Assembly (NCBI GenBank): GCA_027574665.1
Contig: CM050657.1
Location: 24,282,700 to 24,346,699, forward strand
Direction: 5' to 3'
DNA: 64,000 bases
DNA from: Rhynochetos jubatus
Taxonomy: Eukaryota > Chordata > Aves > Eurypygiformes > Rhynochetidae
The notes beneath the pieces are model-generated. The model was given only the letters and a program-made list of their open reading frames with translations, was not told the origin of the DNA and did no database searches. Shown one piece after another: positions 12,397-24,587 of the stretch. The number at the start of each line of letters is the position of its first letter. Within the stretch, counting starts at the first letter, position 1. The position numbers and the translations under genes were made by a program.

Positions 12397-15300
12397 ACCT
12401 ACACTGTAAGTTTCAATGAGCTTTCAATTATATGTAAACGAAAGGATTGACACCTTTTTTCTCACAATTTTATTACAACTTTTCTTAGAAATATATCTCT
12501 CCAATTGGACAGGTCCTTCAAGGAAACGGAAAAAAGCAACGTCCAAAATAAAGATTTAGTTGTACAATATGCATTTCACAGGAACAATGTTTTATGTAAG
12601 TCTAATTAATGAAGGAAAATTCCAAGAAGAAGTTTCTCCACCAACTCCCCATGAATAATGTTGCTTCTTAGCTATACTGCATTATATTTCCACTGGAGTT
12701 TCTCAGGTAATTTTGCTCTGCCTGACTAAAAGCTTCTCCACACAGGTTTGCCACAAGTAAGCTCCAGAAGGTAGAAAACAGCTGGGAGGAAAGTAACTGA
12801 AAAACATGCGAGAGAGAGCATGAGCATGAGGAGCCTGCCTATTTTTAGACAGCTATGGAACCTTTGGAATCTCCGTGTTCTAACAAGCAGGTGAATCTGA
12901 ACAGAAGCAGCTGCTCAGACAACAGATTTACTCAGTTTTCACTCTGTAAATTGGGACTGAGGAGGAAGAGAAGCATATTTCATAGAACAACAAGCAAAGA
13001 GAAACAACACTGCTGCTTTTAGCACTTATGAAACTGGCAGCTACATGGGAGCTGAAGTCCATGGCCAAACTCTCATAAACAGTGACACAAAGAAACATCT
13101 CTTTCCATAGATGAAGACAGTAGGAGTAACCTGAAGCGACTTGACCAAGAAAAAAATCTAGGAATATGTGGAAATAATCCCAGCCCTGGAGCCATCTAAT
13201 GCATATACCCGTGACGATGCACAGGTAAACTGTACTTGTTTGTTCATACTCAGGTGTTAAGAACAACAACCAGCCACTCGCATTCTTCCACTCGTTTATT
13301 TGTACCTTATTCACCTGTTCAGAACATCTCTTCATAAGGCATTTGTCATCTGTTTCCTCCAAACGAAGAGACTGACCCAACCACTACAGCAACCAGTGGC
13401 ACATGTCCCACTGAGTGCGAGTTGGATGAAGTCCCTAATGTGTATGAGCAGTTCCATAAGAGGGCAGAAGAGACAGTAAAATACGCTTCTCCGAAACATC
13501 TGTGTATTTCACTAAGTTTACAGGTGAAGGAGCACAATTTCTAAAAAGTATAAATAATATACCAGGTAATTTCAAAGTTAGAATTTGACATGTACAATTC
13601 ACATTGATACTGACTCATAAATACACTTCCAGCTTTCACAACTTCAGGACAAAGAAATCACCAGAAAAGAAACATTACAAGCCACATGGGACGGAAAGAA
13701 GTGTTTTCTAATCAATAGTCCCATGAACAACATATTAGTCAGCATGCAGGAGGGGAAGGGATAGCTGTCTACATTAAATTAGTGTGTTTTTTTCTCTGTT
13801 CTTATTCAATTACAGACTACCAACCTAATATTTGGCCAATAAACAGGATGATAATGATTATTCATCAGACTATAAAGCCTCTCACATGGATATCATGCTG
13901 TTAGAGAATGTGTCTTATTTCACAGCTGGTTAGTACAAAGAATATGACCAATAAAGGCTTAGCCCAGCATCCTCTGAAGTCTTAAGTATTTTTTCCACTA
14001 TTTGCAATAAACATCAAATTGTCTTCTTAGTGACTTACACCTTGAAACTCATATTGAATGAATAATAATATTATTATTAATGGTAGTAGTATTAGAAATT
14101 CTATAATAATAAAGTACTAAATTAATAAAAACATATTTGTGTGAAATGTGTTCCTATATGTTTAAAGACTGGTAGTGAAACACCCTTTCATTTAAAATTG
14201 AATGTGCTGTAAGATTGCTGCTAGACCAAGTGAGAAAAGGCATTGCTGAAGTAATGCTAATTTATTGGCTTAAATGTATGTTTACTTAGCCACAATGGCA
14301 TGATGGCACACAAGCAGAAGCACAGCATAAGACGGGTCTAATTCATCTGTGGCGCAATACAAGTGAAGGCAGGGGGTATAAAGGATTAAACGAGATAAAA
14401 ACTGTTACCTGCAAGCAGCCACCCTAGTCGTCGTAGAAGAAATGAGGGCTACGAACTGGACATGTATTTGCCTCCAGATTAAAGGCTGCATACTTTGAAA
14501 GGGTCTCCTTTTGGTCTGTAGGAAGGAAACAGGAGAAGGTGTCAGTCTTCATCTTAAATATTATCTCAGGCAGGAAACTTAGCCTTTACAGCAGAGTTAA
14601 GGAACCTCTCATCAAAGCTTAGCTGAAGACATAAAATAAATAAATAAAAACTCATTCCTTTGCTAGGAACTCTGTGAAAGGGCACTGAGCTCTTGCAGCA
14701 AGGCCTCTGCTTTCTTTGTTCTTAAAAGGGCTAAAACTGTCCCGGTCAGTCCCCAGGGACAGGGCTGTGTTGGATGCAGTCTCCTGTAGTTTTACACTGT
14801 TAAAATGGCATTTTGTTCCTACAAGCAAATCCCAGATTGCCAAACGTGTTCCTGCTGTGCTTCCGTCTCCTCATTACAAGAGCTGTGCTGCCTGAGAGGG
14901 GGTCGTGCTCATCCTCCTCTGATTTAGACGCACAAGGCCTTGCCCTTAAGGTCAGAGGAAAAAGAAGAGGGTCCCGCCAGCTCCTCGCCTTGCCTTCTGT
15001 GATGCTGGCCCACACAGAACAGCTGGAGCTCAAAGCAAAAGCACATTTGCACCCTTACAGGAGATGCCACTCACACCATTACAAGAACCCTTTGCTGAGG
15101 TAACTTCCAATGCTGTGAATAGTGTCTCCTATACCAACAAACTGCTTTTTCTCTTCTCGTCAGCACTGCTGTGTTGAGCAGCGGTAGGATGGTTTGCTAG
15201 GATTACGCACTTAAATGAAAGTTCACCTCCTAACGGTCTCCTAGGCACTCTCCTGCCAAGCATGTTTTCTTCTGAGGGATTAACCATCAAATATATACCA

Positions 15301-16340
15301 CAGTATAAAGAAATGTCATCTGAAATGACACGCTCTCCAGCCAGGTTCGGACTTTGTACCATCATAGTGGAACAGCTGTCTGGGAAAGGATCAACTTCTA
15401 GAAGCAGAGGTCATTCCCAAGAATTACCGCTGAATTACCCCAACTCTCAGCAGATAACTGGTGCTTGTATTCTGAAGATCAGCAGCCACCTTTGCAAAAG
15501 AAACTTAGTTGCTTATATTTTGTGCATAATGATGAATAAATTACTCAAATGACAGACTTTAGGTGATATTCCTCACCTGGCCAACACAGATTTAGCAGAG
15601 AGTTATTGAATTTAACCAGTGGCATTTACTAAGCTAGCCCTTCAGTTCTCAGTGGTACCTTTATATAAAACATTCCCAGTACATAAAACATACCTAAGGA
15701 GCTCAAAGATTTTGTACTCCAGTTCATATTTTCTCCCTAATATATACTGATTAGGTGAAAACATATTAGAGGAGATAATTCTCTGGCTTAAATATTTTAA
15801 AATAAGTAACCAAGATGTTTTCAAGAATCACTGATAAGAACAAAACTTGAAAGAGAGGCAATGCAAATGTCTGGAGTAACCTGACAGTAACGTTAAATAT
15901 AGAAATCCTGAGCTCAGAATCAAGGTTGTCAGGAGATCATGACCTTTGCCTCCTGTGATTTATCAAAATAATACATCTTCAATGGAATTATCACAGAAGA
16001 CATTAATTTGCCCCACTGAACCAGAGCATTAAACACAGCAATTACACTGGCAAGCCCCCAGCCTGTGTACTCTGCTCTTCCACGTGGCAGCAGTGATGAG
16101 GGCTCAGAGACAGTTTATGCCCTGTATCACAATATACTTAAGAAACTTGACCACAGATTCTTGGGAGCAAGTCGGTCTTTTTATTCCTAATATCTTAAAA
16201 ACTCTCTTCACAGAGTTTGCTCAGGCACCTTAATGCTGTGGCTGTCCATACTCAAGTTTAAATTTTCTCTCAGTTACAAAGACATAATAGATATCACTGG
16301 GAAGTTTTACTCTTCCGCTTAAAAAAGCTCCTTGCTGGCC
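12397..16340. other. Non-coding DNA, no gene recognised
   Basis: This holds one of the longest open frames of the window (12928-13380, minus, 150 codons, no ATG at its start). The conceptual protein is rich in serine, cysteine and aromatic residues and has no recognisable domain, so I consider it chance. A perfect 18-base AAT/ATT palindrome lies at 14061-14078. A TATA-like motif lies at 14377. Nothing else stands out. Confidence 0.6.
14061..14078. repeat. AAT/ATT microsatellite palindrome
   Basis: Three AAT units run directly into three ATT units, which gives a perfect 18-base palindrome. More degenerate TAG/ATT triplets follow to about 14100. This is a simple repeat. Confidence 0.85.
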
Positions 16341-16347
16341 CTTACAG

Positions 16348-16576
16348 AGACCACGTTAGCACAGCCACCATGGTAAGCTTGAGAGTGGGCATGCCGAATG
16401 TGCTGAACTGGACCTTAATCTTTCTTGCATTGATAAGCTACAGTGTCTATGCTAAATGTGCTGTGAAGGTGCAAACTATTTCTGTAGCATGCTTCTGGCA
16501 TTCCTTTGCGGTGTCCTCATTTCCCTTCTTTCTTAGGACAGTATCTTTCAAGTTTTTGCATTTTCTTTGCTCATAG
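16348..16576 (+). other. Candidate first coding exon or small secreted ORF (unconfirmed)
   Basis: An ATG at 16370 sits in an ideal Kozak context (gccaccATGg). It opens a 68-codon frame ending with a stop at 16574-16576. Residues 1-10 contain one arginine and are followed by a hydrophobic stretch, residues 11-22 (VLNWTLIFLALI). A small-residue region then ends in V-Y-A at 26-28, which fits the -3/-1 rule for signal peptidase cleavage before K29. Just upstream, 'cccttacag' at 16339-16347 could be a splice acceptor. Codon 33 is followed by a weak donor (AAG|gtgcaa). The ATG also coincides with a good donor (ATG|gtaagc). I do not recognise the protein. In a window with no other coding evidence, this could easily be chance. 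Confidence 0.15.
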
Positions 16577-19500
16577 ATTCCAGTTTAAGCATCACAAGCC
16601 TTGGTAACTTGGTTAGACACAGTTCCCCAAGCATCTAAACATACTTTATGGTCAGATCTTTTCATTGCCAAGCTTTGTTTTCTCCTTCCCAGCCTTTCCT
16701 AATTTAACTCTATAAAGCTGAACAGGGTAACGTCACTTAGGTAGTGAGGTGCGTATGATATTTACTAAACGATAATGCAAACCCCCAAATCTTCAGATAT
16801 TTTAGTTTCCTCACTAATGAACACAATTTAAAAGGTCACTAACTGAAAAGAGTTTTTAAAAAGCTCCAGACAAATGACAGGACCCTACCAGGTAAAATGA
16901 CAGGGCCCTACACAATTTCTGTGTCCGCACACCTTAATTTTTATTTAGCTATGGAAGGCTAAATCAAAGGGAACCAAGAGGTTCAGAAAGGCAATCCTCC
17001 TTTGAAGAAGGAGCTGAAAGAGGGACAACTTTTTAGAAATAAGCAGAAAGAATGATTTCCCAGATCCAAAAGAAGTGATATTATCTCTTCCACCCTTTAA
17101 AGAACAGGGAGAGAAAAAGAAGCTTTCAATATTCTTGGGAGGTCTGGCAGATTTACATTTCTGGCTTAGATGAGACTTTAACTTCCCAGTAACACACTGA
17201 TATTGGATAGACTACAACCACACAGAACTATTTTGCTTCCTGCAATATTAAATGGCATGTGAGAATGGAAAGTAATCATAATGGCAGAAGTTAGTTGCCT
17301 GAAACATTCACACCAGATGACCACATTTAAATGTGCTCCAGCTTGTTTCTTTTCATGTTTGGAGGGAATATATATTGCACAAGATAGAAATACAGTGTAA
17401 TTAAATACAAATATATTTTTGATTCTAAAAATAGATATTCCTGATATTTCTCATCATCCTCTACTGTTTCTCAGTCATTGCTCTGATTTTAAACATACTG
17501 CCTGGTGACAATGAAACCTTGTGATGTTGTGGGATACTTCTGTAATAATAACACAGCCTTCACAGATAGGATGTGCTGAATCTGGCCTACATGGAAAGAA
17601 TAAGGAAATACAGCAGAAGTAAATTAAAACATATGTATTTCACAACATTTGAAGATGTTCAGAAAGCAAATATAGATGTTATTTTGTTCTATATAAACTG
17701 GGTACATCAGTTTGGAAACCTGAAATTGCTTGGCAGAATTTACCAAGGAGCTGAAGATAGCTTCAAATGATTGTTACCATAAATACAGCTCTTAGAGCAG
17801 GTGTGTCATCCAGCTAAGTATTACCCATGGATTAATAAGCTATAGGGTGTGTGAGGACATCAGCTTACAGTCACATTGGTAGATCGAATTCAGGTCTATG
17901 TTTTGCCTCACAAACATATAGTGATGCCACAAAGTTTTATTTCCAGATTTGCATCCAGTCAGATGCTATCATAGAAGTTCTCGTAAGATCCTCAAAACTA
18001 ACCACAGCTAAGGGATCTTGCATGTTTCCAGCATATCAAATATGCTTCTTAAATAAGTTTTTCCAGTCACACTGCACAAAGTAATATTCTTCTGAAACAA
18101 AAATAACCTGTTTAAACATAATAGATTGCAAAGATAAAGCTAATTTAATGGTGTCTATGTTAGAACTCTTTTTAAACATCCTTATGGAGAGTAAACAAGG
18201 GCTTGTAGAATATATATATTCTGATTTATTTCTATTTCTATTCCAATTCCTCATTACTTCAATATATGCCTGAGCAAGTACTGTTTGAAACCAACAGAAA
18301 AACTTCTACTATGTAAATGGGCTTTGTATGCTGTGGTTCCCGAGGTCACTGCTTGATATTATTAATACAGAAGCAGCACACATTTTCTTCATATCTTTCA
18401 CCAAACCCTTAACTGGAAGGAATAAGTAGATATACGTATTAAAAGAGAATGTTTATCCTCTCTTTAAGAACTCATGTCCATACTTAGTCACCTGAAGAAA
18501 CAGTAGACTTCAACAAGCTCCCAAAGACTGTTTTAGCACTCTGAGTATCTTCAAACTTGTTTTGGCAGTGTCTCAGAAAACAAGAGAATCAGTACAACCA
18601 CAGAATTTGTTTCCATTTATTTTCTCCTTTTTTTTCCAAAACAGCTTCCACATTGATAGCCCTTTTCTTCCTCAGTCCTTGCATGTGTATTAAGAATTAC
18701 GGGACCAGATAAGACTACTGATTTCATTTGAGGGAATCATAAGGCTTCTGTATTTAATTTAGTTTGATAATTTTGACAAGACACAAGATACCACATGAGT
18801 AGATTCATAGAACCATAACGTAACTCCTGGAGATTATCACTGTAAATAACGTACATGGGTTTTAAATGCTGTAAAATACTACTGCCAATGTAAGGAAGTT
18901 GAGGAATGAGGCTGGACTTTTTTATTATTTATAGAAACTCTCACTATTCTATGCATAAGGATTAATGCCATCAGTGAACCAGGCACATATATGCCAGCTT
19001 AAGCAAAATCTGCTCAGATCAGGGGGAAGAGGTTGAATGAGCTGCATTCTCCTTGATATCGTATGCCTTTGGCTCAGAAAGTGTCTTGCAGAAGAGACAA
19101 ACAAAGATGCAAAAGATAAATATATGCTTGCTGCTTTCTCATCCTTTTTGCTGGGATTTCTGTAGTAGTTAAGACAGAAGAGTGGGCTAACTGAACTTCT
19201 GCTCTCACCCAGTACAGTTGATCTTATATTTCACAAGGGAGGTGGCACAAGCAGCCAGCACAAGTTAAAACAGCTGGGGACACTTTTCACAGGTTTTCTA
19301 GAATGAGAGTCCTGGAAAATGGGTGTCGTGGCATTGCCACCTTCCTGCTTCTTTGAGTTAAATAACTCCTTTTTACCTACACCTCCAGTGGTTTAGACAT
19401 GAATGTGGGTTCCTCTTCATGAACTTTGGTCCCCTTGATGTTCTGAGTAAACAGGCTATGTGGGTTCTCAGCACCACATCTACTCTTTTCTCTCTTCAGC

Positions 19501-20074
19501 ACACTGGGGAAGAGACCACTTAACATATAATGCTAATAAGCAAGCCACCCAACTTTGTTGGGTGGAGAAACAACAGCACAGAAAACATGATTTGGGCAAA
19601 GCAAGTTCTCATCAACCTGTTATTAGAGAGGCAGTCTGTTTAGTCCTATTAGAGAGGAAACTGTGCAAGAGTTTCCGATTCCTGGCTTCTTCTGAGCTCT
19701 CAGACATCAGCAGAACTCTCTTTCTCCACGTTCTTTGCAGCAGCATCTACAGAAGTTCTTTTTCTTTAGCAAGGCTGCTCCTACTAGACACTCTGTAAAA
19801 GGACATGCAGTTCTAGCAGCCTGATTATCTGCTGCTGGTTATTCAGACAAGTTATCTGAACGCTGTCACCATCATTATATAAATGTTATACAGAGAGTAC
19901 CAGGTTAACATCCTACCACCTTTGAGATCCTCTGATAATTCTTGATCAATTGTTGATACAGAGGACACAGTGTTACTACATCATTTTGAATATAACCTAT
20001 GCAAGGTAAGCACAGTATGTCTTCGGAATATTGTAATGGCCAATAGGAATTAATGAAGATCAGTATTTCCTTAT
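16577..20074. other. Non-coding DNA, no gene recognised
   Basis: AT-rich sequence with no recognised repeat. Open frames are short (up to 112 codons at 19460-19798, plus) and without domain resemblance. A 9-bp GC-rich hairpin at 19545-19565 is the only local structure I noted. Confidence 0.6.
19545..19565. repeat. GC-rich perfect hairpin, 9-bp stem, 3-base loop
   Basis: CCACCCAAC at 19545-19553, then TTT, then GTTGGGTGG at 19557-19565, an exact reverse complement. The stem is short but GC-rich. No T run follows it on either strand. Confidence 0.9.
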
Positions 20075-20225
20075 CTGGGGCATCAGCCAATGGGACTTGG
20101 GTTCCAGATCCTGGTCTGACATTGACTGCCAGCGTGCACTTGGAAGAGTCATTTAGACTCTCGATGCATTTTGTTAAATGGGGGTGATGTTAATTCCTTT
20201 AGGATTGCAAGGATGTGTACAACAA
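20075..20225 (+). repeat. MIR-like SINE
   Basis: In order, the segment shows 'gggacttgggttccagatcc', then a 'ctgacattgactgcc' region, then 'cttggaagagtcatttagac', then 'ttgttaaatgggggtgatgt'. A 'ggattgcaaggatgtg' end follows. This is the order of the MIR core-SINE (gacctgggttcaaatcc, tctgccacttac, cttgggcaagtcacttaac, tgtaaaatggggataat, aggattaa). It is the best MIR match in the window and in forward orientation. Divergence is high, as expected for an element far older than birds. Confidence 0.7.
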
Positions 20226-21259
20226 AGCCTCAGCCATCATCACAATGTAGGCCATATACACTTCTAAGATGAGAGTTTCTTAGCCTAAGCCTGTTAATAT
20301 CCAGTATACAGTCTTCCAAGAAACACCCCTAAATCCACTAATCAGCATGAAAAGACATATGTTTCATTTGGGGCCAAAAAGACTCTTTTTGTGTGCCTGT
20401 GTGAATAAGGTTGAGTCATAAAAGCAGTTTTAAGTTTTCAGGGTTTGAAACATTTTTTTTTAGTTTTTTTATAGTTTGAAAACAGTTTTACTGTTGTTTA
20501 CCCAATCAAAAAAATGACCTGGGGTAAACTTTATCTGTAAATATTGATCTCCATAAAAAGCAATTTTTGGCTCAGTTGAATTTATTTTATAGTCTGCTGA
20601 TGACCCTTGTGGGTGTTAATATGATGAAATATAGTAACAATTGTAGATTTTCTATCATCTGATTTCTTTTATCTCTGTATCATTCACTATACGTCCTCCA
20701 GCTGATGCAACAAAGAGAGCCTAGAGACAGCATTCGTTCTGATTCATCAGCCTGAGTCACCCCACACAGTTCCAGGCTTTCCCCTGAACGGTGTAAGGCT
20801 CCCACGGGAAACACAGTATGAAATCAGGTAATTTAAACCAGTATAAGAATGTATATATAGAGAGGGATGCTTGAAAGTCACAGAGGCAAGCTTAATCCTG
20901 ATACTTCCTTGCTTTTGAATGCTAGAATGGCCAAAACACATTCTTCTAAGTCTGCTGTTTTAGGTTTAGTAAGGATGTTCAATTCCTTGACAGCATGTGA
21001 TGGAGAATGAAAGTGAAGATAGACACTTTAGGAAAAAAATGTCAGCTCCTCATTAGCTTTGTCCCTCAATTCTGGAGTGATCTGAGTACAGACAACCTGA
21101 AGTTATCTGATTCAACTCTCCTATGAAATGACTGTCATCATATTTACCTGCTGTGCAGAGATCCTACATTCTCTGTGGAATCCATTTGAGGGCTACTTAG
21201 CTTTTGCCTGGAAAACTTTTGAAACATTCCACGTAGAGTGCTACTTAAGGACAACTGGC
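20226..21259. other. Non-coding spacer
   Basis: AT-rich sequence with T-rich stretches around 20450-20490. I see no gene, repeat family or splice-supported exon. Confidence 0.6.
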
Positions 21260-21309
21260 TATTGGATCCATATAAGGATGGATCCAATACCCTGGGTACC
21301 CTGGGTAGG
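21260..21309. repeat. Perfect 12-bp hairpin plus 9-base tandem duplication
   Basis: TATTGGATCCAT at 21260-21271 and its exact reverse complement at 21278-21289 flank a 6-base loop. Overlapping the right end by one base, the 9-mer ACCCTGGGT occurs twice in tandem (21289-21297 and 21298-21306), with a GGGTACCC palindrome at the junction. Both features are read directly. I know no function for the combination. Confidence 0.9.
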
Positions 21310-24032
21310 ATGCTTGTTTGTCTTTCATGCTTTGCCAGTGACTTCCAGTCTCCCTCTGTCATTCCTCAGCAGAGAAGCTTTTTCTGATGAAGCCAAAGCC
21401 ATAATACAATAGAGTAGCCTGGGACACTCAATAACCATGCAGTATGTAAGAAGAAAAAGAGAACTCTTTTCATAACATAATTAAATGAAATGTCCACTTT
21501 GCCTGGAAGGGTAAGGAAAACAGGAAAAGCAAAGAAATGACATCTCTGGTAGGTGTAGGATAAGGAGGGGAAATCCAGATATACTTGAATTTTAGATTTC
21601 TCCTCCTCATGCTGGTGTATACACAAGCCACCACAGTTATTAAGTGGTGCTTTTATGGGACTGATTGACTTGTATAAAGTATTTGCCTTAGCTTCTACAT
21701 AAAACATTTAACCATAAATTCTACAATAAAACATTTTGCTTTCTGTTGGCCTAAATTCAAAAAGGTTTATCAAGTAAGGAATATCTTCTAGGTGAGATGA
21801 TTCTCTTCTTCAGATAAAACTTCGCTTTACAAGGCTGAGTTCCAGCTCTGGAACCTTGCTAAGGTCTCACGTAGGAGTGACATGCAGCTGGAAAGCTTTC
21901 ATTGAATGCAGTGGGGCTGACTATGATTCCATTTGTTGGGACAGCAGTAGTTACTTTGGTCACCTCCTGTGTTTAGACTGCCCGCTCTCCAAGGGCTCTG
22001 TATCTGTTCAGTGATTCTAGCTGACCGTACAAGTAAACTCTTCCTCACAGCAAGACCTTTTACTAATACAACAGGGATTGTAGTAATTAATGCTATTAGA
22101 GTAATGCTCTATGCTGGTTGGAGTGAGAAATTTCTATATCCATTACTCAGTCCTTCTTTACAGTCACACTGCAAGATTTCTATTGCCCTGTTGGAATATC
22201 TGGGGATTCAGCATGGTGAGGAAAAAAACCCCTGTCTATCTGAACCTTGAAGGGTTCAGATGGGTTGGTTCAGAAGGGTCTGTACCCAACAGCTCATCAT
22301 TCTCAGAAGTTGAACAAACCCTGAAAGCCTCTGGAGCAGGTACTAAGTTCAGGAGATGTTGTTGTGCTAAGCTAGGAAGTTATTTGCTCCAAAAAGTTTA
22401 ATTATTGATAAGAATTATAGTAGTATCCTAAAGCTAACTGTTTAAGGGTAAACTCTGATTCATGTGTGGTGTATGCATTGAGTGAAATGAAAAGAAAATT
22501 GCATAAATATTTATGTTAGTTAATTGTGTTTATGTTAAAAGTTGCAGTGTTTGTTTAACGTCTTTGCAAAATCTGTAAACTTGGCTTCTGGATAAAAGCC
22601 TTCACAATACTGTTTAGGGTTACAACCACGTGTTCCCATCACTCGCTTGTAGCACTCCTGCAGAAAACTCAGGCCGGCTTTATTCACAGGTATCTAGCAA
22701 AGTTAGACTGGCTATGCCTCAAATCGCCACTGAAACATTTCACGCACTGATACTGAAAATACAGACGGGGGCAGCTTTCCTTGTGGCTGAGAGCAAAGTT
22801 TTGGATTTTGAACCCGAGGGTCTTTTATTCTGCCTTTACTCTGTACCTCCCCAAAGTGCTTGTCCCATTTAGAAGAAACAGACACCTTAACCACAAGTGA
22901 TATTTTCTCTGATTCATGAACACTTTCCTTGGGCTCAGCTCTGACAAAAAAGAAAAATAAGGCCAGTTCTAACACTCTCACTGAAGCAAATTTTAAATTA
23001 GAGCTAGAGAGACTTGAGTAAAGCTTTGCCAGTTTGTACCATCACAGTCTGGCCTTTAGTGTGCGACACAGAAACTATTCAGACACCATTGTTCACCATC
23101 AACTTCTGCTGAAAACCTGGCTAAGAGAGAGCTGGCTCACACATTCCCTGCAATTGGTACCACAAAAGACACACACAGCTTCTCCTCAGACTTCTAGATA
23201 CACCTAGCCCTGAATAGATATTACTTAAGAATAGTCACTTCCTTATTAGCTTAGAACTTAACTATGTGCAGTTCTCACGAGACTCAGGACTGTAGTAACA
23301 AAAATACTTCGTAAAATCAGCTGTTCTTACAGGACAGCCTCAGCCTGGACCTTCAGCTTCTGTTTCTTGATAATATCCACTGTTAAAATATTACAAATCT
23401 CTGCTTCAAAGCAGCTAAAGGTATTTTATCATTCTCAGCAACATTATGCTTTGCCATCAGAAATGTCACAGTAGAAGTACCTATTGCAAAGCCAAGGGTG
23501 AAAGCTGGGCCAGCACTGGATAGACTTTGGCTGTAAGAGAAAAATCTCTGTATTAATCTGGAGCAAGAGTTCATTATTTACTGAGTTCTGCAGCAGAGCA
23601 GGCTTCTGCTCAGTATTTGTCCACAGTAGAGCATCTCGCATGCGTTTACCACGGAGCAGTCAGTTCAGTGCTAAATTAAACAGGCTCTTAGAAGTTCTGA
23701 TGAACTACAAGCTTCTTCCACGTGCACAGATCTTAGTGACATCAAGTAAATTGATGAATAACGGCCACCAAGTATACATGCCAGTCTCACAGTTGGTACC
23801 AAGGGGAATACGGTCGGAATATGCAAGCTAAAATACCTTCTGTATTAGAAGTTCATATTATTTTTCTAGCTATTTTTTCAAAAGATTTTAAATGCGAGAA
23901 CATGCTGACATTGTTGAGACTTGTCCTTAACATGCAAGATAAATTTCAAATTCATTCTATCAGGTGTTTTTAATAGGAAATGTAAACAAGTAGGATCATT
24001 TTGCAATGTCCTCGAACAGGATCTTCTGTTAA
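21310..24032. other. Non-coding DNA, no gene recognised
   Basis: Open frames reach 113 codons (21366-21707, minus) without recognisable domains. A 9-bp hairpin (ATCTGAACC at 22238-22246 with GGTTCAGAT at 22253-22261) is present. No repeat family is certain. Confidence 0.6.
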
Positions 24033-24121
24033 CAGTGATAGGGTGCTAGGGATTTACATTGTGGGTAAATCACAAGTACTTTCTCACCAGGCGTTGCCAT
24101 TTTCAGTGAAACCTATCACTG
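24033..24121. repeat. 89-bp element with 10-bp terminal inverted repeats (MITE-like)
   Basis: CAGTGATAGG at 24033-24042 and CCTATCACTG at 24112-24121 are perfect reverse complements. Inside lies a second hairpin (gatttac at 24051-24057 with gtaaatc at 24065-24071). Ends beginning with CAGTG occur in hAT-type DNA transposons, so this could be a decayed miniature element. I found no clear 8-base target-site duplication in the flanks. That weakens the transposon reading. Confidence 0.4.
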
Positions 24122-24198
24122 ATTATGAAAGCGGATTTAAATGGGACTTCAGTGTCACTGGCATTTAATCTTATTTCTACCCATGACAGAATACCTAA

Positions 24199-24207
24199 CC
24201 CCCCCCC
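24199..24207 (+). repeat. Poly-C run (9 C)
   Basis: Nine consecutive cytosines lie in AT-rich sequence. This is a simple homopolymer. Confidence 0.9.
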
Positions 24208-24565
24208 GTATTTAAAGTCTCAGATCTATTGGCATTTGGATTGACTAGACTTTGCTAAATTTAGAGCTATAAAGGTATTAATACCAAAACTGCTGCGAAG
24301 AACCAGGAAGGGGAGACTGTCTTTCAGTTCAATGCTGGATCATCAGGAACTGAAGTTCACACATTCTGGAGTGTTTTAGAAAGTCAGTTAAGATGACAGG
24401 TGTAACTGCTTTAATACTTGAAGATGCTTTCAAGTTTCAGGTTTCTAGGTACAGATATACAGCCAAAGAAATTTTCAGAACTGTTTCAGTTTCTCTCAAT
24501 AGCTTCCAAATACTTCTGGAAATCCCTTTATATGTGTGCGAAAGATTGGTCACTGGTGATTTGGC

Positions 24566-24587
24566 TAAATAAATAAATAAATAAATA
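24566..24587 (+). repeat. (TAAA)n microsatellite
   Basis: A TAAA/AAAT tetranucleotide is repeated more than five times without interruption. It is a simple repeat of the kind common in vertebrate introns and intergenic DNA. Confidence 0.9.

Noticed and set aside
12928-13380. 150-codon open frame (minus strand)
   Set aside because: It does not begin with ATG, shows no recognisable protein features, and matches chance expectation.
18804-18822. 'attcatagaaccataacg', possible CR1 end
   Set aside because: No neighbouring CR1 sequence on either side.
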